Shown here in pieces: positions 46,367 through 54,989 of a DNA stretch of 64,000 nucleotides. The position numbers and the translations under genes were made by a program. Below the pieces are notes generated by a model. The model had not been told where the DNA came from and did not search any database. It worked only from the letters and a program-made list of their open reading frames with translations. Source of the DNA: Mucilaginibacter sp. (GTDB lineage Bacteria; Bacteroidota; Bacteroidia; Sphingobacteriales; Sphingobacteriaceae); assembly GCF_025359345.1 (NCBI RefSeq), contig NZ_JANYGQ010000005.1, positions 186,001 to 250,000 on the forward strand. Reading direction: 5' to 3'. Position 1 is the first letter of the stretch. Each line of letters begins with the position of its first letter.

Positions 46367-47170
46367 ATGCCACTAACGCCCCCATCTACTGCATCTACAC
46401 CCGAAACTGCCTTCACCCGGCTGCTGACCATAATGGATGATTTGCGCCTTAACTGCCCGTGGGATAAAAAACAAACGCTTGAAAGTCTGCGCCATTTAAC
46501 TATTGAAGAAACCTACGAACTATCAGACGCCATATTGAGCGCAGATATGCCTGAGATAAAAAGGGAACTGGGCGATATTATGCTGCACCTGGTTTTTTAC
46601 GCCCGCATTGCCTCCGAAACCAACGAGTTTGATATTACAGACGTGCTTAACGGCATTTGCGACAAACTGGTAAACCGCCACCCGCATATTTACAGCGATG
46701 TAGAAGTACAGGACGAAAACGATGTAAAACGCAACTGGGAACAGATAAAACTTAAAGAAGGCAACAAGTCGGTATTGGGTGGGGTACCCGCATCATTACC
46801 TGCACTGGTGAAGGCATCACGTATACAGGAAAAAGCCCGCGGCGTAGGGTTCGACTGGGAGGAGAAAAAACAGGTATGGGCCAAGGTAGAAGAAGAAATG
46901 CAGGAATTTAAAAACGAATTTAACGCCGAAGACGAAAGCACTATTGACCACGAGCGGGCTGAAGGTGAGTTTGGCGATCTGTTGTTTTCACTAATAAATT
47001 ATGCCCGGTTTATAAATATTAACCCCGAAAATGCATTGGAGAAAACTAATCGTAAATTCATCAAACGCTTTCAATATCTTGAGGCAAAAGCGGCCGAAAA
47101 CGGCAGGCAGCTGAAGGATATGAGCCTTGCCGAAATGGATATTTTTTGGGATGAGGCAAAAAAAATATAA
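46367..47170 (+). CDS. mazG: Nucleoside triphosphate pyrophosphohydrolase MazG
   Basis: The protein has 267 residues from the ATG at 46367. Two MazG domains are present: N-terminal with CPWDKKQTLESLRHLTIEETYELSDAI and ELGDIMLHLVFYA, and C-terminal with EEEMQEFKNE and EFGDLLFSLINYAR, both with ExxE-12-ExxD metal-binding patterns. It cleaves non-canonical or excess NTPs to NMP and pyrophosphate in the cytosol and can lower (p)ppGpp-linked stress responses. Length matches the family. Confidence 0.96.
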   Translation: MPLTPPSTASTPETAFTRLLTIMDDLRLNCPWDKKQTLESLRHLTIEETYELSDAILSADMPEIKRELGDIMLHLVFYARIASETNEFDITDVLNGICDKLVNRHPHIYSDVEVQDENDVKRNWEQIKLKEGNKSVLGGVPASLPALVKASRIQEKARGVGFDWEEKKQVWAKVEEEMQEFKNEFNAEDESTIDHERAEGEFGDLLFSLINYARFININPENALEKTNRKFIKRFQYLEAKAAENGRQLKDMSLAEMDIFWDEAKKI

Positions 47171-47232
47171 AATAAGCCGATAATTGTAGCGTTGATAAAA
47201 AACTAACGTAACCGTATTAAATAAACCGTGAT

Positions 47233-47685
47233 ATGAAATTTAAGTTTACTTACCTGTTGCTGCCATTAGTGGCCATTATTGCAATGAGTTGCGGCGCAAA
47301 GAAAAGCTCGAACCCCACTCCCACCATACCCGATGGTAATTACTCTGGGCAGTTCAGGCTTATACATGTACATGACGATAACACTTCCGACACCACAAAA
47401 GCAAACATAACGGTTTATATCTCTCCGGTTTCAACCGGTACCTACGCGGTTACCGGCGACACTACCACTATACATGCCGGAAGTAAAGGTAATTTTGTAT
47501 TTTATTCAAATGGCACTGTGCAGTTTGCCGATAAAACCTACTCGGCCACGGCAACTGTCACCAAAACTCACTTAAATGGTTTGTATGCTTATGCCTTCGA
47601 CGGCAACATTTTCAGAATGGTGGCTTATGGCGGCACTGCAAATAACCTTGTGCTGCAATATGATCTGGCAAAATCAGGCAATTGA
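47233..47685 (+). CDS. Small lipoprotein of unknown function
   Basis: The protein has 150 residues with a lipoprotein signal ending in IAMSC (Cys20). The mature part is Thr/Tyr-rich beta sequence (GNYSGQFRLIHVHDD, FVFYSNGTVQFADKTYSATATV) that resembles small lipocalin-like Bacteroidota lipoproteins, but I cannot name a family. It follows mazG by 62 bp and has a terminator downstream. Confidence 0.8.
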   Translation: MKFKFTYLLLPLVAIIAMSCGAKKSSNPTPTIPDGNYSGQFRLIHVHDDNTSDTTKANITVYISPVSTGTYAVTGDTTTIHAGSKGNFVFYSNGTVQFADKTYSATATVTKTHLNGLYAYAFDGNIFRMVAYGGTANNLVLQYDLAKSGN

Positions 47686-47740
47686 CAAGAACCAGGAGTT
47701 AAGAGCCAAGATTCAAGAGCTAAAAGTTAAAAAATATAAG

Positions 47741-47771
47741 AAAGCCGGCCTGCTAAAATGCCGGCTTTTTT
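47741..47771 (+). terminator. Rho-independent terminator
   Basis: The stem AAAGCCGGC pairs with GCCGGCTTT, loop about 10 nt, then a T-run. It ends the lipoprotein unit. The preceding 47685-47730 is an AAGAGCCAAGATTCAAGAGC word tract related to the repeat at 33951. Confidence 0.85.
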
Positions 47772-47860
47772 ATTTGCCCGGGCCTAACGTCGCCAACAAA
47801 CTAATTTTTATCAGCTGTATCGATTTTGTATTTACCCACGTATTGGGTATAAATTAACAA

Positions 47861-47868
47861 TAAATTTG
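47861..47868 (+). promoter_or_regulatory. -7 element TAAATTTG of the ECF sigma operon
   Basis: TAAATTTG matches TAnnTTTG exactly and lies 20 bp before the ATG at 47889. A TTG at 47843-47845 is somewhat too close for a standard -33. A housekeeping-type promoter is likely; an ECF-type autoregulated promoter was not recognised. Confidence 0.4.
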
Positions 47869-47888
47869 AGCTGAATTAAACATATTTA

Positions 47889-48455
47889 ATGCATCAACCG
47901 CGCGGCATTGCTGAAGACCAAATAATTGGCAAGTGCAAAACAGGCAGCTTAAAGTACCAGGAATTGCTATACAAGCAGTTTTACGGCTATGCCATGGGTA
48001 TTAGCTTGCGCTACAGCATTAATCGCGATGATGCCTTAGAGGTTGTAAATGACGCTTTTATAAAAGTATTTAACAGCATAAAAAACTATAGCAGCGACAG
48101 GCCTTTTAAAGCATGGCTGCGTACTATAATAGTTAATACCGCTATTGACCGCCGCAGAAAGGAATTGAAATTTCAGTTGCATGTTGAAATTGAAAATGCA
48201 ATGCCTATTGGCAACGGTATAAGCGCAATTGAAAATTTAAATGTGCAGGACATTTTAAAGCTGATGCAGCAACTGCCGCCCATTCAACTCACCATTTTCA
48301 ATTTATACGAAGTAGATGGTTATAGTCATGACGAGATTTCAAAAATACTGACTATACCCGAAAGCTCATCGAGGGTTTACCTGAGCAGGGCTAAAGAAAA
48401 ATTAAGGAATTTATTACGAGCAGAAACACATAACCATGGACGATCAGTTGGATAA
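47889..48455 (+). CDS. ECF-family RNA polymerase sigma factor
   Basis: The protein has 188 residues. Region 2 is visible at about 25-95 (YKQFYGYAMGISLRYSINRDDALEVVNDAFIKVF, then RPFKAWLRTIIVNTAIDRRR), and region 4 at about 125-180 (QQLPPIQLTIFNLYEVDGYSHDEISKILTIPESSSRVYLSRAKEKLR). Its 3' end overlaps the next gene by 20 bp, so translation is coupled. That next gene has the layout of a membrane-spanning anti-sigma factor, making this a cognate pair. Confidence 0.95.
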   Translation: MHQPRGIAEDQIIGKCKTGSLKYQELLYKQFYGYAMGISLRYSINRDDALEVVNDAFIKVFNSIKNYSSDRPFKAWLRTIIVNTAIDRRRKELKFQLHVEIENAMPIGNGISAIENLNVQDILKLMQQLPPIQLTIFNLYEVDGYSHDEISKILTIPESSSRVYLSRAKEKLRNLLRAETHNHGRSVG

Positions 48456-49815
48456 CGACTTAAAGAACCGCATACGGGAAGTGTTCGACAACTACGAGGA
48501 CACAACTGCCGATGAGGGTTGGCTGCTGCTGCGGGAAAAGTTTCCGGCGCAGAGGAAGCGGCGCGGCATCATCTGGCTATGGTGGAGTGCTGCCGCAATT
48601 TTACTCGCATTTTTAGGTATTGGGCTTTGGATGAACAGAAAACACATCCAGCCAAAAGATGAAATTGTAAAAAAGGTAACTCAGCAGCCAAAGCACGAGA
48701 ATTTAGCGATTAGAAAAGTAGCGAAAGACACGGCGGATAACGCCGCCCCCGCCGTTCACAACAAGGCAGCCGGCAAGTTCAATAACATGGCCGTTAACAG
48801 GCGTAACCATACTAAGCCCGACAGCAACAACCAGGCGGCCTTGGTTAAACCTGCTGTTTCGCCTAATAATGCGACTAATCAAAATATTGTTAACCAGCTG
48901 GCCAAAAAACCAGCCAATTTACAGCAAATACCCGGTAATGTAGCTGTGCCTAGCAATACCCCTGCGGTTGCGGCATTACCGAAAAATCCGGCAGCAAACA
49001 CTTTGGCAACTCCTGATGTGCCGGTAAACAGTCCAAATGCAGCAAAAACACCTGCCACGGTTACCGCGCAGCAAAAACAACCTGGCAAAACTATTATGGA
49101 CATGTTTGCCAACGACAAAGGAAAGCAGCCGGATAAAAAAGATGCCGATGTGCCCGATAAAAAAGTAAAATTCGGGGTGTACGCGGGTACTTATTTCAAT
49201 TACTCAAAAGGGAGCGACAACCAGGTTAATTTGGGCGCAGGGGTAACATCGGATATAAAAATAAGCAAAAATTTAAAAGTGGTAACCGGTATCTCTATTG
49301 CCCAAAACTCCATGAGTTATGGTGGCTTCCCAACGGCTTTGGCATCCGCAAAAAGCAATTTAACTACACCTTCGTCATATGGCGTGCAGGCTGCAAATAT
49401 TACTGCAGCCTCAACACCAACGGTTAAAAACTATAATGCCAGCCTGGTAGGGCTTGATGTGCCTGTAAATTTAAAATACGAGATCAGTCCCGACAAATCC
49501 GATGCTTACATTTCACTGGGATTAAGCTCCGGCACTTTTATTAATGAATCGTATTCGTACAAGTATAACTACCCATCGTTCCTGTCGTCATCCTTACAGG
49601 CCACCAGGGATCAAACTACCGGAAACAGTTTTAATAGTTTTTATTTCGCCAAAACGCTAAATGTCGCCTTTGGGGTAGGTTATCCGTTTGGCAAAAACAG
49701 GCTGATTATTGAGCCGTTTTTAAAATATCCGCTTGCCGGCATGGGCTCGCAGGACCTGCGCTTTGGCGCCGGAGGCGTAAACCTTAAGTTTAATTTCCTA
49801 TCATCGCATAAATGA
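48436..49815 (+). CDS. Anti-sigma-like protein spanning inner and outer membranes (Dma-type)
   Basis: The protein has 459 residues in four parts: a cytosolic segment (1-43), one transmembrane helix (44-66, IIWLWWSAAAILLAFLGIGLW), a long Ala/Pro/Asn/Lys-rich low-complexity linker (about 70-240) and a C-terminal outer-membrane beta-barrel (about 243-459, starting KFGVYAGTYFNYSKG and ending VNLKFNFL). It has no HxxxCxxC zinc motif. The order matches the dual-membrane-spanning anti-sigma factors described in Bacteroides thetaiotaomicron (Dma), encoded after an ECF sigma factor. It is inferred to hold the sigma factor until the outer membrane is disturbed. The next gene overlaps by 4 bp. Confidence 0.85.
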   Translation: MDDQLDNDLKNRIREVFDNYEDTTADEGWLLLREKFPAQRKRRGIIWLWWSAAAILLAFLGIGLWMNRKHIQPKDEIVKKVTQQPKHENLAIRKVAKDTADNAAPAVHNKAAGKFNNMAVNRRNHTKPDSNNQAALVKPAVSPNNATNQNIVNQLAKKPANLQQIPGNVAVPSNTPAVAALPKNPAANTLATPDVPVNSPNAAKTPATVTAQQKQPGKTIMDMFANDKGKQPDKKDADVPDKKVKFGVYAGTYFNYSKGSDNQVNLGAGVTSDIKISKNLKVVTGISIAQNSMSYGGFPTALASAKSNLTTPSSYGVQAANITAASTPTVKNYNASLVGLDVPVNLKYEISPDKSDAYISLGLSSGTFINESYSYKYNYPSFLSSSLQATRDQTTGNSFNSFYFAKTLNVAFGVGYPFGKNRLIIEPFLKYPLAGMGSQDLRFGAGGVNLKFNFLSSHK

Positions 49816-50561
49816 AAGCATTTACCTTAACCTTATCATTTTTTTTCATTCTGACTGGTGTTTATGCGCAAAAAATAGAGTTTTCGGTACAGGCAAACTC
49901 AGGGTTCTTTCGTTATGCCGGTAAAACGGCAACGGCGGAGTCGTATATACAACAGGGGCCGCCCAACACACCCAACCATACAAACAGCCCCTATGGCAGC
50001 AAAAGCGGGTTTGGTTATGGTGGTAGTTTACAGGGGCAGTTTGTAAGCGAATGCGGCTTTATTGCCGGGGTACAGGCGGGTTATGAGGAAATGAAAAGCA
50101 AGGTTGATATCAACGGAATTTTGCTTTACAACATCTCATATGATTACCTGCCCGGGGCTAATTTTGTACAGGCACCGCCAGTTGCAGCAAAGGGCGAAAC
50201 TTATTTAAAAAACAAATTCATAAATGTGAGCCCATACGTTGGCTATCGCATCGGCCTGAAAAAAATGAAGCTTGATTTAATGCCTGGCATTGATTTGGGA
50301 TTTGCGCTAAGCACCTACGAAAACGGCAAGGCAACCACAAGCGACGGCAATAACACCACGGTACAAACCGGGTTAAAGCATGATAAAGCACCTACCGATG
50401 CGCGGCTTAAATTTGGTGCAGCGCTTATTTATAACAGGTTTGGCCTTACCGCATCATACGCGCGCGGGCTCACCAATTACCGGGGGAATATAATTGGCGA
50501 TGCGAATTTTGAAGCCCACAGTGAGTTGATGAGGTTTGGGGTAAGTTACAGGTTGAATTAA
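49812..50561 (+). CDS. Outer-membrane beta-barrel protein
   Basis: The protein has 249 residues with a signal peptide ending near GVYAQ. Alternating hydrophobic strands (GFGYGGSLQGQFVSECGFIAGVQAGYEEM, YVGYRIGLKKMKLDLMPGIDLGFALS) and an end of RFGVSYRLN fit the outer_membrane_beta-barrel family. Its ATG overlaps the stop of the anti-sigma gene (ATGA), so the three genes form one operon. It may be part of the sensing complex. Confidence 0.88.
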   Translation: MKAFTLTLSFFFILTGVYAQKIEFSVQANSGFFRYAGKTATAESYIQQGPPNTPNHTNSPYGSKSGFGYGGSLQGQFVSECGFIAGVQAGYEEMKSKVDINGILLYNISYDYLPGANFVQAPPVAAKGETYLKNKFINVSPYVGYRIGLKKMKLDLMPGIDLGFALSTYENGKATTSDGNNTTVQTGLKHDKAPTDARLKFGAALIYNRFGLTASYARGLTNYRGNIIGDANFEAHSELMRFGVSYRLN

Positions 50562-50618
50562 GGAACGCGGAGTTCGGAATGCCGATTGCGAAATTTTTAA
50601 ATTAACCAATCTCTAACA

Positions 50619-51839
50619 TCACTTAAACTGTATCGCTTTCACTGGCTCAATACGGGTTACCAGCATTGATGGTATTAGCATTACCAGCAGGCAAACGATT
50701 AGCGTACCTGCATTTAGCAGCAGGATTTCGACCCAGTTAAACTGAACGGGTACAAAACTCATGTAGTATGATGCCTGGTCGAGTTTAAAAAAGTGGGTAT
50801 AGGATTGGAACAGGCCTATTCCGAAACCAAACAAATTGCCGTATAACATACCCAGTCCGATAAGGTAAAGCGCGTTGTAAAGAAATACTTTTTGGATAGC
50901 CCAGTTATTGGCTCCCATGGCCTTCAATATGCCAATCATCGGGGTGCGTTCTACAATCATAATCAGCAGGGCCGATATCATATTTATCACCGCAACCAAA
51001 ATCATCAGTGTTAATACTACCGTCGTATTCCCGTCGAGCAAATCAAGCCAGCCGAAAATAACCGCGTAATTTTCTACTACTGTGACCGTTTTTAAATGCT
51101 GGGGTAGTACATTATCAATGGCGTTTGCCGACTCATTGATGTCATCAAAATTATTAACCTGTATTTCGTAGCCACCAATTTCACCGGGTTTCCAGCTGTT
51201 AAGGCGGTTAATCAGGGCAAGGTCGCCAATCACATAGGTTTTGTCTACCTCCTCAATACCTGTGCTAAAAATACCCCTGATGGTAAAAGGACGCCAGCGC
51301 ATGGATTCCTGCACAAAAAACATCTTTATTTTATCGCCAACTTTAAGTTGCAGCCTGTTGGCGGTAACCTGCGAAATAAGGAGCTGTTGTTTGGACTTTG
51401 TGGTATCGGCAAAATCTATCACCTTGCCGCTGACCAGGTTTTTGCCGAAAAACGCCCAGTTGTAGTTTTTATCAACACCTTTAAGCACCACACCCTCAAT
51501 TTCGCTTTGCGTTTTTATAATGCCCGGCTTAATGGCAAAGGGCGCAATGGTGCTGATATCATTAAGTGTTTTAGCTTTTTTTGCAAATTTATCATCGGCT
51601 GCGAAGGGTGAGTTTTCGTATGAGTTGTTTAAGTCGAATTTTACTACCTGGATATCGCCCGAGAAGCCACGGATTTTCTCCCGTATCTCATCTTTAAAGC
51701 CGCGCACAATAGCCAGCGTAAGTATCATAACCCCTAAACCCAGCATAATGCCAATTATGGCAATGCGCACAATTAATTTTGAAAATGTGCGCTTTGATTT
51801 AAACGTTATACGATTGGCTATAAAATAGGCGAAACTCAA
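50619..51839 (-). CDS. LolC/LolE-like FtsX-family permease
   Basis: The protein has 406 residues. It starts at TTG (51839); no in-frame ATG is near. The LolE-type N-terminus (SFAYFIANRITF) and first helix precede a periplasmic MacB-like domain (about 55-255), and three C-terminal FtsX helices (about 270-400) include NMISALLIMIVERTPMIGILKAMGA. With a LolD-type ATPase it extracts lipoproteins from the inner membrane. The ATPase is not nearby, as is usual in Bacteroidota. Confidence 0.92.
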   Translation of the reverse strand: MSFAYFIANRITFKSKRTFSKLIVRIAIIGIMLGLGVMILTLAIVRGFKDEIREKIRGFSGDIQVVKFDLNNSYENSPFAADDKFAKKAKTLNDISTIAPFAIKPGIIKTQSEIEGVVLKGVDKNYNWAFFGKNLVSGKVIDFADTTKSKQQLLISQVTANRLQLKVGDKIKMFFVQESMRWRPFTIRGIFSTGIEEVDKTYVIGDLALINRLNSWKPGEIGGYEIQVNNFDDINESANAIDNVLPQHLKTVTVVENYAVIFGWLDLLDGNTTVVLTLMILVAVINMISALLIMIVERTPMIGILKAMGANNWAIQKVFLYNALYLIGLGMLYGNLFGFGIGLFQSYTHFFKLDQASYYMSFVPVQFNWVEILLLNAGTLIVCLLVMLIPSMLVTRIEPVKAIQFK

Positions 51840-51930
51840 TGCAAATGGATTTTTTGTACCTTCGCAAATATGCGGTTTTGTGGTTAAAAAGCAGTAATTA
51901 TATTTATTGAAACAACTTGCGGGTTAGTTT

Positions 51931-52053
51931 CACCACGGAGGTCGCAAAGGAGGCATGGAGTAACAGAGATTAAAAAAGAGGAATAGCTAATACTTGAAAC
52001 CATACAAATTTTTCTCTGTTCTCTCTGTGATTTCTCTGTGCTCTCTGTGGTTA
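51931..52053. repeat. CTCTCTGTG-type word repeats, inverted pair
   Basis: The 52011-52053 tract has four copies of a CTCTGTG(A/C/G)T-type word, and 51931-51965 holds a degraded inverse of it (TTTCACCACGGAGGTCGCAA). It lies in the divergent gap before the namZ-like gene and would extend that reading frame upstream of the real start. Confidence 0.55.
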
Positions 52054-52065
52054 AAAAATCTACCT

Positions 52066-53283
52066 ATGAAAAAAATATCTGTCTTAATACAAATCTTCAT
52101 CATTGCCTGCTCGTTATCGTGCGCGGCAACGACGCCACGAAATATTGATGGAACACGGGCGAACAAACCGGCAATTATAACCGGCGCTGACCAAACAGCC
52201 TTGTACATCAATTACCTGCGCGGCAAAAACGTTGGGATGGTTATTAATCAAACCTCGGTTATCGGCAAAAACAAAACGCTTAGCCTTGATACGCTGCTTA
52301 AACTCGGCATCACCGTAAAAAAAATATACGGACCCGAACATGGTTTCAGGGGCGACGCCAGCAATGGTGCCGATGTAAATAACAGCATTGATGCAAAAAG
52401 CGGTTTGCCAGTGATATCCATTTATGGCAACAAACACTACAAGCCTACTACAGAAGATTTGGCGGGGATTGATTTGATGATTTATGACATACAGGATGTT
52501 GGCGCGCGGTTTTACACCTACCTGAGTACCCTGCAATATGTAATGGAAGCCTGCGCCGAAAATAACATCGAGCTGATGATATTGGACAGGCCCAACCCCA
52601 ACGGTTTTTATGTTGACGGACCGATATTGGATACCGCTTATCATTCGTTTGTCGGCATGAACCCCATCCCCATTGTGCACGGTCTTACTACCGCCGAGTA
52701 CGCCCAAATGCTGAATGGCGAAGGCTGGCTTAAAAACCATGAACAATGTAAGCTGAAAATTATTAAAGTGGCCAACTATGCCCACAAAACCCCTTATACC
52801 TTGCCTATTAACCCTTCGCCAAACTTAAATACAGCCAAATCAATTTTGCTTTATCCTTCGGTCTGTTTATTTGAGGGGACAACCTTTAGTTTGGGTCGGG
52901 GTACCATGTCGCCGTTTTTGCAACTGGGGCATCCGGCACTGGCAGGCAAATACAACTATTCGTTTACACCGATCAGCATTAAAGGTATGAGCGAAGACCC
53001 GCCGCAAAAAAACAAAACCTGCTACGGCATCAACCTAAAAAATTACGACACCAACATCATTTACACCAGCGGCAAACTAAACCTTGCCTGGTTGCTTGAA
53101 TTGTACAAGGCCCTGCCGGATAAAGACCATTTTTTTAATGCCTACTTTACCAAACTCACCGGCACCACCGATTTGCGTAAACAAATAGAAGCAGGAAAAA
53201 CTGAGGCTGAAATACGCGCCAGTTGGGAACCGGGCTTAACCAGGTATAAAACGATGAGGGCTAAGTATTTGATTTATCCGTAA
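52066..53283 (+). CDS. namZ: Exo-beta-N-acetylmuramidase NamZ-like lipoprotein (DUF1343, GH171)
   Basis: The protein has 405 residues from the ATG at 52066, which gives a lipobox IACSLSC; the longer frame would read through a CTCTGTG repeat. DUF1343 signatures are NVGMVINQTSV, IYGPEHGFRGDASNG, LMIYDIQDVGARFYTY, DRPNPNGFYVDGP and FEGTTFSLGRGT. In Bacillus and Tannerella, DUF1343 proteins remove terminal MurNAc from peptidoglycan fragments (GH171). The lipid anchor suggests the periplasm or outer membrane. It belongs to peptidoglycan recycling. Confidence 0.92.
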   Translation: MKKISVLIQIFIIACSLSCAATTPRNIDGTRANKPAIITGADQTALYINYLRGKNVGMVINQTSVIGKNKTLSLDTLLKLGITVKKIYGPEHGFRGDASNGADVNNSIDAKSGLPVISIYGNKHYKPTTEDLAGIDLMIYDIQDVGARFYTYLSTLQYVMEACAENNIELMILDRPNPNGFYVDGPILDTAYHSFVGMNPIPIVHGLTTAEYAQMLNGEGWLKNHEQCKLKIIKVANYAHKTPYTLPINPSPNLNTAKSILLYPSVCLFEGTTFSLGRGTMSPFLQLGHPALAGKYNYSFTPISIKGMSEDPPQKNKTCYGINLKNYDTNIIYTSGKLNLAWLLELYKALPDKDHFFNAYFTKLTGTTDLRKQIEAGKTEAEIRASWEPGLTRYKTMRAKYLIYP

Positions 53284-53370
53284 GTTGGAAATGTCGGACA
53301 TTCCATTTCAAATTCAGTGTTACGAACCCGATAAAAATATTGGCGATTGAAATAAAAATTAGTTTAAATC

Positions 53371-53733
53371 ATGCTAAACGCATTAAAAAATGATAACATA
53401 GTAATGGACTGCTTTGGGTTGATTTTGGTGTTTTGTTTATTGCAATTTTCAATAGCCGCTCTGATCAAAAACAAGTTAACAGCAGATCAAAATCAAAAAG
53501 ACGGATTTCTGTTTAGACTAAAAGCCGCGAAAATACCTATTATATTTTTACTCCTGCTGATAGCCGCCATTTATACTGTTCCTCTGTTAGGCTACATTTT
53601 AGTTTCTAATTCAGATAGTACACTTCATAGAGCTATCGACGAAATAAACGCTCGGGTATTGATGGTGTTGGTAGCAGCACTCCCCCCAATCTTCTTTAAT
53701 TTGTTAAGCTACAAAAAATCCTATAGTCAGTAA
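53371..53733 (+). CDS. Small integral membrane protein, function unknown
   Basis: The protein has 120 residues with three hydrophobic segments (about 13-32, 53-76 and 93-112). I do not recognise a family. No close ribosome-binding site or neighbour clarifies its role; it stands alone between namZ and fmt. Confidence 0.6.
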   Translation: MLNALKNDNIVMDCFGLILVFCLLQFSIAALIKNKLTADQNQKDGFLFRLKAAKIPIIFLLLLIAAIYTVPLLGYILVSNSDSTLHRAIDEINARVLMVLVAALPPIFFNLLSYKKSYSQ

Positions 53734-53971
53734 GCCTACCCGCTTATAGCAATTGAACCATGAGAATAATTTCTTTAGAAAGACTACCTGGGTTTGTGTT
53801 ACGGCAGGATGTATTTTCCATACTGACAGGTGGTTAAGATAACTGCAGGTTACCCCAACCTTCCAATATTACATAGTGTAAAATTGCTAACAATTGTATT
53901 TAATTTTTGCGGGATTATTAGCAGGGGTGCATTTTTATTGCTAACTTTAGAGGTCAGCGTTTTAATTGCTT

Positions 53972-54895
53972 ATGAGAATAATTTTTATGGGTACGCCCGA
54001 GTTTGCGGTAGCATCGTTAGATGCCCTGATAAAGGCAGGGTGTGATATTGTTGCGGTGGTTACCGCACCGGACAAACCTGCCGGCCGGGGTAAAAAGCTG
54101 AGTGAGTCGGCGGTGAAGCAATATGCGGTTGAAAACGGAATAAAAGTATTGCAGCCTGAAAAGCTGAGAGACCCTGAATTTTTAGAGAAATTAAGATCGC
54201 TTAAGGCAGAATTGCAGGTTGTAGTGGCCTTCCGGATGCTGCCCGAGGTGGTTTGGAACATGCCGTACCGCGGAACCATTAACCTGCATGCATCATTATT
54301 ACCACAATACCGCGGCGCCGCGCCTATTAACTGGGTGCTGATTAATGGCGAAAAAGAAAGTGGGGTTACCACGTTTTTCTTGTCGCACGAAATTGATACC
54401 GGGAATGTATTGTTTACCGAAAAGGTAACACTAACAGGCCATGAAACAGCAGGTGAATTGCACGACCGCCTGATGAATAAAGGGGCAGGCCTGCTGGTAA
54501 AAACTGTAAAAGGTATTGAAAGCGGCAGGTACAATGTGCACCTTCAGTCGGCGTTGCTTGACGGTGACGGTGTTGAGTTAAAACATGCACCTAAAATATT
54601 TAAAGAAGATTGCCTGATAGACTGGATGCAACCCGCTGAAAGCATCTACAACAAAATACGCGGACTTAGCCCCTATCCCGCTGCATACACCTTGCTGAAC
54701 GACAAGATATTAAAAATATACCGGTCTGAATTTGAAATTGTCGAACCCGGCATACAGCCCGGTGGCTTTTTAACCGACAACAAGACCTACCTTAAATTTG
54801 CCGCACAGGATGGTTATGTGTACTTAACCGAAGTGCAGTTGGAAGGTAAAAAGCAAATGGATATTGGTGCATTTTTACGGGGAGTGAAATTGTAA
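53972..54895 (+). CDS. fmt: Methionyl-tRNA formyltransferase
   Basis: The protein has 307 residues from the ATG at 53972 (MRIIFMGTPEFA); two more codons from a TTG are unlikely. The N-terminal formyltransferase domain has NLHASLLPQYRGAAPINW (formyl-tetrahydrofolate site) and the C-terminal domain has the tRNA-binding oligonucleotide fold (about 205-305, IDWMQPAESIYNKIRGLSPYPAAYT). It formylates initiator Met-tRNA in the cytosol. Length matches the family. Confidence 0.98.
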   Translation: MRIIFMGTPEFAVASLDALIKAGCDIVAVVTAPDKPAGRGKKLSESAVKQYAVENGIKVLQPEKLRDPEFLEKLRSLKAELQVVVAFRMLPEVVWNMPYRGTINLHASLLPQYRGAAPINWVLINGEKESGVTTFFLSHEIDTGNVLFTEKVTLTGHETAGELHDRLMNKGAGLLVKTVKGIESGRYNVHLQSALLDGDGVELKHAPKIFKEDCLIDWMQPAESIYNKIRGLSPYPAAYTLLNDKILKIYRSEFEIVEPGIQPGGFLTDNKTYLKFAAQDGYVYLTEVQLEGKKQMDIGAFLRGVKL

Positions 54896-54903
54896 CACCT
54901 CAT

Positions 54904-54982
54904 AACTTACGAAGTTTCTAAACGGCAAAGCCCTCAACAAGGCCTATTGAAAACAAATAACACGAGTTAAACTTCGTAAGTT
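54904..54982. repeat. Perfect 14-bp inverted repeat between fmt and the BNR_4 gene
   Basis: AACTTACGAAGTTT (54904-54917) and AAACTTCGTAAGTT (54969-54982) are exact reverse complements separated by 51 bp. The second arm ends 7 bp before the downstream ATG. It could fold in the mRNA or be a mobile palindrome scar. Confidence 0.65.
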
Positions 54983-54989
54983 TGACATT

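Noticed and set aside
51994..52065. N-terminal extension of the NamZ-like protein
   Set aside because: It is translated CTCTGTG word repeat; the ATG at 52066 gives a proper lipoprotein signal.
53760..53837. 25-codon frame starting ATGAGAATAATTT, the same 13 bases as the fmt start
   Set aside because: Too short, no recognisable product and no conserved context; the match with fmt may be chance or a small duplication.
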